Source of the DNA: JARLFX01 sp036404255
GTDB lineage: Bacteria > Acidobacteriota > Terriglobia > Terriglobales > Acidobacteriaceae
Assembly: GCA_036404255.1 (NCBI GenBank)
Contig: DASWOP010000139.1
Coordinates: forward strand, 1 to 11,080
Length of the DNA stretch: 11,080 nt
Direction of reading: 5' to 3'
Part shown: in pieces, positions 1-4,768 of the stretch
Numbering within the stretch: the first letter of the stretch is position 1
How the letters are laid out: each line of letters opens with the position of its first letter
Notes under the pieces: model-generated
Told to the model about the DNA's origin: nothing
The model's database searches: none
The model's input: the letters and a program-made list of their open reading frames with translations, nothing else
Position numbers and translations under genes: made by a program

Positions 1-42
1 GGGTCATGGTGATCTTCCTGTGCGGGAAGTGTCTCCCGTCCG

Positions 43-327
43 TTACCGGTTAAAGCCAAGGATTCGCACGACGACACCGCGCGTATTGCCGGTGGTAGTA
101 AACCGGAGAACTTCGCCGAGGACTTCCCAGGAAAGAAAGTACCCGCAGGGAAGCTGGACGTAGAAGCAATTCTCCGTGTCCCGTTTCCGCTTGAGCCTTT
201 GCCGCGTCAGCGGAAGCGGATTCTCCTGCAGTGAGCGAGTGAACGCAGCGAACTGGCTGCAGGACTCTTCGCTGCAATCCATAATGTCCTGCTGGAGTTC
301 ATCGGCCACAAGCACGTCGCACGGCAT
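43..327 (-). CDS. Small RelE/ParE-like protein, candidate toxin of a toxin-antitoxin pair
   Basis: This is a 94-residue protein if translation starts at the ATG at 327; a TTG at 381 would give 112 residues and overlap the upstream AbrB gene by 32 bases. I prefer the ATG, 22 bases after the AbrB stop, although no good ribosome site precedes either start. The layout resembles the RelE/ParE toxin fold. A helical N-terminal half is followed by an NPLP turn, a basic stretch (RQRLKRKRD) and a C-terminal block of beta strands containing YVQLPCGYFLSWEV and ending VVVRILGF. RelE/ParE toxins are small ribonucleases or gyrase poisons encoded with a DNA-binding antitoxin. The gene follows an AbrB/MazE-type gene in the same direction, which supports toxin-antitoxin pairing. 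I do not recognise a specific family or catalytic residues, so the function is inferred from position and fold pattern. It could also be an uncharacterised conserved protein with no toxicity. Confidence 0.55.
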   Translation of the reverse strand: MPCDVLVADELQQDIMDCSEESCSQFAAFTRSLQENPLPLTRQRLKRKRDTENCFYVQLPCGYFLSWEVLGEVLRFTTTGNTRGVVVRILGFNR

Positions 328-349
328 GTCAAGAATGGTAGCAGCAGCG

Positions 350-673
350 CTAAGCGAAGCTTTTGGCCTTCGCGGCAGCAATAGCCGCTACGGGGGTGGC
401 TTTACCAGCCCTAGAGCGGGGCATTTTCGCGAGGAAGTTATCCAGCGGGATGTCAGAAGTCTTGCGACCCCGGCGTGCTGCGAACTTCTTCCGCAGATTT
501 TCCGGTAATTCAGTGCGAGGAACGCTGACCATGGGAATCACCACAGCGTGATCGTCTACGATCTGGAGCAGAAGTTCGCCACCTTCCTCAAGGGAGAGCA
601 GCTTCATAAAGTCCCGTGGAATAGTGACCTGCCGTTTGGCGCCGATCGGCAACTTGAACTGGGTAATCGCCAT
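350..673 (-). CDS. AbrB/MazE/SpoVT-type DNA-binding protein, candidate antitoxin
   Basis: This is a 107-residue protein starting at MAITQF. The ATG at 673 is preceded by a strong GGAGGA ribosome site six bases upstream, so the in-frame extension to 832 is rejected. Residues 4-50 match the swapped-hairpin AbrB domain: a first strand (FKLPIGAKRQVTIP), the RQVTIPRDFMKLL segment typical of the DNA-binding loop, then an acidic turn (LEEGGELLLQIVDDHAVVIP). Proteins of this class bind palindromic operators as dimers and often serve as antitoxins that repress their own operon. Residues 51-107 form a basic, Ala- and Lys-rich tail (ARRGRKTSD, then AAIAAAKAKSFA), which could be the flexible segment that wraps the partner. 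The candidate toxin starts 22 bases downstream. A TATAAT box and an 8+8 palindrome lie just upstream. Domain assignment is firm; the antitoxin role is inferred. Confidence 0.8.
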   Translation of the reverse strand: MAITQFKLPIGAKRQVTIPRDFMKLLSLEEGGELLLQIVDDHAVVIPMVSVPRTELPENLRKKFAARRGRKTSDIPLDNFLAKMPRSRAGKATPVAAIAAAKAKSFA

Positions 674-691
674 GGTATTCCTCCGAATTTC

Positions 692-718
692 ATTATAGCG
701 GATTGGCGGACAATCCGC
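692..718 (-). promoter_or_regulatory. Promoter -10 box and palindromic operator of the AbrB-toxin pair
   Basis: Reading the minus strand, a perfect TATAAT (697-692) lies 18 bases before the AbrB start codon. Immediately upstream is a perfect inverted repeat, GCGGATTG-N5-CAATCCGC (718-698). The -35 position overlaps the far arm and does not resemble TTGACA. A protein bound to the palindrome would block RNA polymerase, which fits autorepression by the AbrB-type product. Both sequence elements are seen directly; their use is inferred. Confidence 0.65.
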
Positions 719-726
719 CGATCCGC

Positions 727-1008
727 CTATTTGCCCTCCGCCAGCCGCAGGAGAATCTGACCGACGAATCCAGCCATCAAGAGGGTAAAACCAACCAGCG
801 TCCATCGCAGGGAAGAGACGGCTCTCAACCATTCCTTGTCGCTGAGATTGAGATCCGGAAATTTCGCGCGGAACTCCTGATTGATCCTATGAGTTTTAAG
901 TTCCCGAAGACGCAGAAAGGCATCCCGGGCGAGGATGGAGGCACCGGCGAAACTGAGGACATCGACAGCGATTCCAAACCAGAGGCGATGAGCGGCGATC
1001 CAATCCAT
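727..1008 (-). CDS. Small two-helix membrane protein of unknown function
   Basis: This is a 93-residue protein with two hydrophobic helices, around residues 9-27 (LWFGIAVDVLSFAGASILA) and 69-88 (starting WTLVGFTLLMAG). They are joined by a roughly 40-residue polar linker rich in charged residues (RLRELKTHRINQEFRAKFP). The likely topology is a helical hairpin in the cytoplasmic membrane with the basic linker in the cytoplasm. The ATG at 1008 lies 14 bases behind the stop of the DUF2203 gene, so the two are probably co-transcribed; there is no strong ribosome site. I do not recognise the family. The consistent hydrophobic pattern and tight spacing argue that it is real, but no function can be assigned. 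The gap to the AbrB gene contains a separate promoter, so it is probably not part of the toxin-antitoxin unit. Confidence 0.65.
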   Translation of the reverse strand: MDWIAAHRLWFGIAVDVLSFAGASILARDAFLRLRELKTHRINQEFRAKFPDLNLSDKEWLRAVSSLRWTLVGFTLLMAGFVGQILLRLAEGK

Positions 1009-1022
1009 GGACGAATTTTAGC

Positions 1023-1448
1023 CTACTGGGGTTTGTCACCTTTGAAGCGTTCATCGAGGGGCTGGCGGCTGGCGAAGCCAGTATCGGTGGTGTGCCAGAA
1101 GTCGATGCTCTTCTCGCCGAGACGCCAGCAGAGGAGCACCACTTCGCCATCCATCATGCAGGGGAAATCGAGCAGGCCGGTGTCGAGGTCTTTCACCTGC
1201 ACACCGATGGAGTCAATCTCGTTGATGGTGTCTTTGGCTTCGCGGATGGCGATGTGACGTTCGCCGCGGCGGCGGGCAACGGTGGGGACGTCTACGTTCA
1301 TGCCGCCGGAGAGGAAGATGCGCTGGTTCAGGCGCTGCATCTCGTCTTCAAGCGCCACGGCTTTGGCGTTGGCGGCGATGGCGCGGCGCAGCAGCGACTC
1401 CAGTACGGGGAGGAGGGTCTGCGCTTCGGAGAGTGTGAAGGTGCGCAT
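1023..1448 (-). CDS. DUF2203 family protein
   Basis: This is a 141-residue protein matching the DUF2203 family over its whole length. The N-terminal FTLSEAQTLLPVLESLL is followed by a long helical stretch (residues 13-48). Next comes the conserved C-terminal block: VKDLDTGLLDFP (85-96), LCWRLGE (106-112), FWH (117-119) and GFASRQPL (124-131). The biochemical role of the family is unknown; it is a small soluble protein found across several bacterial phyla. The ATG at 1448 is the natural start because the family motif FTLSEA begins at residue 4; a weak purine-rich stretch precedes it. The gene heads a short minus-strand run followed 14 bases later by the small membrane protein. A possible promoter and a 13-base palindrome lie 67-86 bases upstream. 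The family call is secure; function is open. Confidence 0.88.
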   Translation of the reverse strand: MRTFTLSEAQTLLPVLESLLRRAIAANAKAVALEDEMQRLNQRIFLSGGMNVDVPTVARRRGERHIAIREAKDTINEIDSIGVQVKDLDTGLLDFPCMMDGEVVLLCWRLGEKSIDFWHTTDTGFASRQPLDERFKGDKPQ

Positions 1449-1514
1449 GGTGAAATCTTATCCCGGTTGAGGTTCGAGCGTAGTGCAAAGGATCGAGCTT
1501 CGGGAGCGATGATG

Positions 1515-1534
1515 TTTCCGACGGAAAGATTGTA
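1515..1534 (-). promoter_or_regulatory. Possible promoter and palindrome upstream of the DUF2203 gene
   Basis: On the minus strand a TACAAT hexamer (1534-1529), five of six matches to a -10 box, is followed two bases later by the palindrome TTTCCG-T-CGGAAA (1527-1515). The palindrome would cover the expected transcription start. No -35 box is convincing: the hexamer 17 bases upstream is TGTGGG, inside the neighbouring hairpin. It is a plausible start-site operator for the DUF2203 gene, with weak evidence for the promoter itself. Confidence 0.35.
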
Positions 1535-1552
1535 CCGCTCAGGAAACCCGGC

Positions 1553-1588
1553 CCACAGAAGCGAGACCCGGGGCACCCGCTTCTGTGG
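1553..1588. repeat. Strong 11-bp hairpin, probable dispersed palindromic repeat
   Basis: CCACAGAAGCG (1553-1563) is the exact reverse complement of CGCTTCTGTGG (1578-1588), with a 14-base loop containing GACCCGGGGCACC. It lies between the DUF2203 gene and the small membrane ORF, 34 bases behind the stop codon of the latter. No U-tract follows in either direction, so a classical intrinsic terminator is unlikely. The GGGGCACC loop and the hairpin form suggest a repetitive extragenic palindrome. It could still end or protect the nadA-side transcript. Confidence 0.6.
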
Positions 1589-1621
1589 CTAACACGTGGA
1601 TTTGTCGCGATGCGAGCCAAC

Positions 1622-1732
1622 CTATCGGAGATGGACGCCCCAGACGAGCTTTACGAATGCGACGACAAGAACTGCGATGAAGACGATGAGGAGAGCCTTG
1701 TAGATTGTGCCGTGGCGTTGAAAGTGCATCAT
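1622..1732 (-). CDS. 36-residue single-helix membrane peptide
   Basis: This short ORF begins with two ATG codons (1732 and 1729) and ends with TAG at 1622. A basic and aromatic N-terminus (MMHFQRHGTIYK) precedes one continuous hydrophobic helix of about 20 residues (ALLIVFIAVLVVAFVKLVWG), and the chain ends VHLR. This is the pattern of a small single-pass inner-membrane protein with its N-terminus in the cytoplasm. It starts 24 bases behind the nadA stop codon on the same strand, and a purine-rich stretch (AGAAAGAAGAG) lies just upstream of the start. It could therefore be translated from the nadA transcript. No family is recognised. The clean membrane segment and its placement are the support; such short ORFs can arise by chance, so confidence is moderate. 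Confidence 0.5.
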   Translation of the reverse strand: MMHFQRHGTIYKALLIVFIAVLVVAFVKLVWGVHLR

Positions 1733-1756
1733 GGGCGGAACTCTTCTTTCTGACTG

Positions 1757-2911
1757 CTAACGAACTTCGAGCATCCGGTCGAGCGCGATCTTTGCCCAGT
1801 GCTTCACGTCGTCATTTACTTTGATGCGGTTAACGACGCGACCCTCCACCAGATTCTCCAGCGCCCAGGCCAGATGCTGGGGGGAGATGCGGTACATGGT
1901 GGTGCAGAGGCAGCCGGCATCGTCGAGCGTGATGACCTTTTTGCCGAGGGGGGCGAAGCGTTTGGTGAGGCGGTTCACCAGGTGGATCTCGGTGCCAACG
2001 GCAAAGCTGGAGCCCTCGGGCGACTGCTCGATCACCTCGATAATGCGCTCGGTGGAGCCGAGGGCATCGGCCTTCTGGCAGACTTCCCAGCGGCACTCGG
2101 GGTGCACGATGACCTGCATGCCGGGATGCCGGGCGCGGATATTGTCAACGTGTTCAGGCAGGAAGCGCTGGTGCACGCTGCAGTGGCCCTTCCACAGGAT
2201 GATGCGGGCCTTCTTCAGGCGCTCCGGCGAGACACCGCCGTTGATCTGCCAAGGGTCCCAGACGACCATTTCGCTGAGGGGAATGCCCATCTCAAAGGCG
2301 GTGTTGCGGCCAAGGTGCTGGTCCGGCAGGAAGAGGATGCGACGGGCGCGGGCATAGGCCCATTCGAAGGCCTTGCGGGCGTTGGAGGAGGTGCAGACCA
2401 AGCCGCCGCGTTCGCCGCAGAAGGCCTTGATGGCGGCGGAGGAGTTCATGTAGGTGAGCGGGAGGAGACCGCCTTCCGCATCTGCAGTCAGGCCAGCGCG
2501 TTCGAGGGATTCCCAGCAGTCTTCGACCTGATCGATGGCGGCCATGTCTGCCATGGAGCAGCCGGCGTTGAGGTCGGGCAGGATGACCTGCTGGTAGTCG
2601 CGACCGAGGACGTCTGCGCTCTCTGCCATGAAGTGCACGCCGCAGAAGAGGATGTATTTAGCGTCAGAGTCGGCGGCGATGCGGGAGAGCTTATAGCTGT
2701 CGCCGGTATGGTCAGCGAACTGGATGACCTCGTCGCGTTGATAGTGGTGGCCGAAGATGACGGCCTCTTTGCCGAGTTTGGCGCGGGCGGCGGCGATGCG
2801 CGCGTCCATGGTGTGGTCGGGCAGGGTGAGGTAGTGGTCCAGTGAGCAGGCTTCGCCTGCGGTGGGGTCGGCCTTCTCCGCGAGGAGAGGTTCTTCCAGA
2901 AGTACGCTCAT
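1757..2911 (-). CDS. nadA: Quinolinate synthase A (NadA)
   Basis: This is a 384-residue NadA. It condenses iminoaspartate with dihydroxyacetone phosphate to quinolinate in de novo NAD synthesis and carries an oxygen-sensitive [4Fe-4S] cluster. Visible motifs are AVIFGHHYQRDEV (50-62), FCGVHFMAE (89-97), NAGCSMAD (115-122), VCTSSNA (172-178), PDQHLGRNTA (196-205), IVHPECRWEV (268-277) and the C-terminal CLCTTM (334-339). By family knowledge the cluster ligands should be Cys90, Cys173 and Cys272, all present. The ATG at 2911 (MSVLLEE) is preceded by GGAAGAAGGA and fits the usual family length; a further ATG at 2989 has no ribosome site and would add 26 unrelated residues. nadB and nadC are not adjacent in this window. 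A 36-residue membrane ORF follows 24 bases downstream. Identity is very secure. Confidence 0.97.
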   Translation of the reverse strand: MSVLLEEPLLAEKADPTAGEACSLDHYLTLPDHTMDARIAAARAKLGKEAVIFGHHYQRDEVIQFADHTGDSYKLSRIAADSDAKYILFCGVHFMAESADVLGRDYQQVILPDLNAGCSMADMAAIDQVEDCWESLERAGLTADAEGGLLPLTYMNSSAAIKAFCGERGGLVCTSSNARKAFEWAYARARRILFLPDQHLGRNTAFEMGIPLSEMVVWDPWQINGGVSPERLKKARIILWKGHCSVHQRFLPEHVDNIRARHPGMQVIVHPECRWEVCQKADALGSTERIIEVIEQSPEGSSFAVGTEIHLVNRLTKRFAPLGKKVITLDDAGCLCTTMYRISPQHLAWALENLVEGRVVNRIKVNDDVKHWAKIALDRMLEVR

Positions 2912-3145
2912 AATCCTTCTTCCGCCTTCAGTCTCAGCAGAGGCAGCGGCATGACCGGAGCAACCCTGAAACGGGGATGTTGAAAGCATTCGTCAAATCT
3001 GGAACTGCAGCGGATTCACTGCGCCGGAGCGCCCAATCCGCGGGGGTGTTGCAGTTCGCATTTCACGTACGGCCCAGGCACAGTGCAGGGGCCGCGGTAT
3101 AGCTGAAAATTGGACGTTTCAGGAGTGGCAAACGTCGCAATTTTA

Positions 3146-3178
3146 TGGACTTTTGTTGCGGCTGCAACAAGATGTCCA
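3146..3178. promoter_or_regulatory. Long hairpin or palindromic operator candidate
   Basis: The core is a perfect inverted repeat, TTGTTGC-GGCT-GCAACAA (3153-3170). An outer stem of TGGAC (3146-3150) with GTCCA (3174-3178) extends it. Counting a T-A pair, one T-G wobble and one bulged T, the whole forms a stem of about 14 pairs. It lies roughly 190 bases upstream of tatB and 240 upstream of nadA, so it is unlikely to be a terminator for either. The 18-base core is also shaped like a dimeric repressor operator. No regulator is identifiable. Confidence 0.5.
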
Positions 3179-3277
3179 CATCTGTGATTTTACAGGATGA
3201 GACGAAAAGGAAAAAACCTTCGGCAGCGGTGCAGCGGAAGCCTGCAAATATACGGGCGACGCGGAGACCTTCGGGGC

Positions 3278-3310
3278 CCTTCGCCTTCGCTGCGCCCGGG
3301 TCAGGATGAC
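3278..3310. repeat. Dispersed palindromic repeat, copy 1
   Basis: The stretch runs from CCTTCGCC through TTCGCTGCGCCCGGG to TCAGGATGAC, with CCT (3278-3280) able to pair with AGG (3303-3305). It shares TTCGCTGCGC and TCAGGATGAC with copy 3 at 4791-4818 and resembles copies at 4696 and 5753. The ATG in its tail (GGATGAC) makes a spurious upstream in-frame start for tatB at 3306. Confidence 0.6.
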
Positions 3311-3353
3311 ACCATCTTCTTGTGCTTATTTGTGGGGGTGGGTTGATAGCCGC

Positions 3354-3359
3354 TATGAT
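3354..3359 (+). promoter_or_regulatory. Possible tatB -10 box giving a leaderless start
   Basis: TATGAT (five of six matches to TATAAT) ends six bases before the tatB ATG at 3366. The expected transcription start would coincide with that ATG, and no Shine-Dalgarno sequence is present between them. No clear -35 element is seen; TTTGTG at 3329-3334 has a 19-base spacer. This points to a leaderless message, but the box is short and could be chance. Confidence 0.35.
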
Positions 3360-3365
3360 TGGCCT

Positions 3366-3887
3366 ATGCCCGGGTTTGGGGATTACTTTTTCATCTTTGT
3401 GCTGGCGCTGATCCTCTTCGGACCGAAGAAGCTGCCGGAGCTGGCGCGCCAGCTGGGCAAGCTGATGGGTGAGTTTCGCCGCGCCAGTAATGAGTTCAAG
3501 ATGCAGATGGAAGAGGAGATGCGCGTGAGCGAGCGCGCCGAACAGGAGCAGAAGATCGCGGCGCTGGAGGCGGCTTCGCCTACGCCGGCCGGCCTGCCCG
3601 CATCCGTCAGCGAGCCCGCCGACCCCACCTATGTGGATCCCTATACGGATGCAAACGTGAGCTCCGTGCCTGCTGAAATTACCGTGCCTTATGAAGAAGC
3701 AGAAGCAACCGTCCCTCCGGAGACGCCCGCGATTGCCACGGCTGGCGAGCTGACGATGCGTCCGCCAGAGACGGGCCTGCCGGTGGCGCGGGAGAGCGCA
3801 AAGGCTGATGCTGCATCTTCGGACGCGGTGAATGCGCTGGCGGACTCGGTTCCTGCCGCGGAAGAAGGGCAGACGACTCATGGCTGA
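3366..3887 (+). CDS. tatB: Twin-arginine translocase TatA/TatB-family subunit
   Basis: This is a 173-residue Tat membrane subunit. One N-terminal transmembrane helix (residues 7-19, FFIFVLALILFGP) carries an acidic residue near its start (Asp6). It ends in the FGP hinge (18-20) and leads into the amphipathic helix KKLPELARQLGKLMGEFRRA (21-40). A charged helical segment (EFKMQMEEEMRVSERAEQEQK) follows, then a long Pro-, Ala- and Glu-rich disordered tail (about 66-173). The long tail and position before tatC suggest the TatB role, receiving substrate with TatC, but the TatA family cannot be excluded from sequence alone. The start at MPGFG fits the family; an in-frame ATG at 3306 would add 20 unrelated residues derived from a repeat. 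No ribosome site precedes 3366. The stop overlaps the tatC start by 8 bases, which implies coupled translation. Confidence 0.88.
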   Translation: MPGFGDYFFIFVLALILFGPKKLPELARQLGKLMGEFRRASNEFKMQMEEEMRVSERAEQEQKIAALEAASPTPAGLPASVSEPADPTYVDPYTDANVSSVPAEITVPYEEAEATVPPETPAIATAGELTMRPPETGLPVARESAKADAASSDAVNALADSVPAAEEGQTTHG

Positions 3888-4668
3888 TCCAGATCTGATT
3901 GACCGCGCGCGTAACGCTGTAGCGGACCGCGCCGAACTGCCGGGCATGAGCCTGATGCAGCATCTGGAAGAGCTGCGCAAGATGCTGATCCACTCTGCGC
4001 TGGCCCTGGTGGTGGGCATGGGCGTGGCGTATGCCTTCCACGTGAAGCTCTATCACTTTGTGCAAGCCCCGCTGGACAAGCTGCACCTTGCGCTGAACTA
4101 TACGCATCCCACGGACCCGCTGAATCTGTATATCAAGACGGCGCTTTTTGGCGGCATCATCCTGGCTTCGCCGTACATTCTGTACCAGATCTGGCTCTTT
4201 ATCTCACCTGGACTCTACACCAACGAGAAGCGCTACGTGGTGCCGTTCATGGGCGCTACGATTGGGCTTTTCCTGCTGGGCGCGGCGTTTGGCTACTACT
4301 ATGTGTTCCCGGGCACGCTGCATATTCTGATCGGCGACTTCGGCAAGGCGTTCAACCCGGTGATCACGATCGAGGAGTACACCAACTTCTTTCTGTCGGT
4401 GATCGTTGGGCTGGGTGTGACCTTTGAACTGCCGATCCTGATCTTCTTTCTGGCGATCTTCGGCATTGTGGATGCGGGATTCCTGTGGCGCAATGTGCGC
4501 TATGCCATTTTGATTATTTTCATTGTGGCGGCGATCATCTGCCCGGCGCCAGACCCGATCAGCATGTGCATCTTCGCTTCGCCCATGCTGGTGCTGTTTT
4601 TTATCAGCATCGGGGTGGCGTATATCTTCCATCCGAAGCGCAGGCTGAAGAAGCTGGCCAAGACATAG
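3880..4668 (+). CDS. tatC: Sec-independent protein translocase subunit TatC
   Basis: This is a 262-residue TatC, the multi-spanning receptor that recognises twin-arginine signal peptides of folded proteins in the cytoplasmic membrane. The cytoplasmic N-terminus has the signature MSLMQHLEELRKML (23-36). Hydrophobic segments consistent with six helices lie near 38-55, 87-108, 120-142, 168-191, 208-222 and 232-250. Other hallmarks are LYQIWLFISPGLYTNEKRYVVP (101-122), with Glu116 corresponding to the essential first-loop glutamate of TatC; EEY in the third periplasmic-side loop (165-167); FELP (182-185); and the CPAPDPISM loop (221-229). The C-terminus is basic (HPKRRLKKLAKT). The ATG at 3880 sits inside the end of tatB with an 8-base overlap and a GAAGAAGG stretch upstream. 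The length is normal, so this should be a functional copy. Confidence 0.97.
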   Translation: MADPDLIDRARNAVADRAELPGMSLMQHLEELRKMLIHSALALVVGMGVAYAFHVKLYHFVQAPLDKLHLALNYTHPTDPLNLYIKTALFGGIILASPYILYQIWLFISPGLYTNEKRYVVPFMGATIGLFLLGAAFGYYYVFPGTLHILIGDFGKAFNPVITIEEYTNFFLSVIVGLGVTFELPILIFFLAIFGIVDAGFLWRNVRYAILIIFIVAAIICPAPDPISMCIFASPMLVLFFISIGVAYIFHPKRRLKKLAKT

Positions 4669-4695
4669 CTGGTGTGGGTAGCGGCCTGGGTCAAA

Positions 4696-4729
4696 GCAGA
4701 TTCCGGCGCAAGGACCCGCCGGAATGACA
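4696..4729. repeat. Dispersed palindromic repeat, copy 2
   Basis: ATTCCGGCG (4700-4708) and CGCCGGAAT (4717-4725) form a perfect 9-bp stem with an 8-base loop, followed by GACA. The frame GCAGATTC...GAATGACA is shared with copy 4 at 5753-5788. It fills the tatC to M28 gap and may act as a transcript processing or attenuation hairpin; no U-tract follows. Confidence 0.65.
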
Positions 4730-4768
4730 AAAGTTTTGACGACAAGATTTTTGGGGTGAGGCATTCGG

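Larger units (their letters stand above)
2912..3365. other. Divergent intergenic region between nadA and tatB
   Basis: About 450 bases separate the two divergent genes, and no credible coding region is seen. It contains a strong hairpin (3146-3178), a dispersed repeat (3278-3310) and a possible tatB -10 box (3354-3359). A TTGACG hexamer on the minus strand (2996-2991) could be a nadA -35 element, but no matching -10 box is visible. The region 3060-3250 is AT-richer than the flanking genes, consistent with regulatory DNA. Confidence 0.6.

Noticed and set aside
23..38. CGGGA-N6-TCCCG hairpin just behind the candidate toxin gene, as a terminator
   Set aside because: The stem is only five pairs and no U-tract follows on the minus strand, so I do not call it a terminator.
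1799..2845. Long plus-strand ORF (348 codons) opposite nadA
   Set aside because: It is a shadow of nadA in high-GC DNA. Its product is Gly-, Ala-, Val- and Asp-rich without domain features, while the opposite strand encodes a complete NadA.
2912..2989. Upstream in-frame start for nadA adding 26 residues
   Set aside because: There is no ribosome site before 2989, whereas the ATG at 2911 has a purine-rich GGAAGAAGGA upstream and matches family length.
3306..3365. Upstream in-frame start for tatB adding 20 residues
   Set aside because: Its ATG belongs to the tail of a dispersed repeat, and the added residues do not fit the Tat family, whose helix begins within a few residues of the true start.
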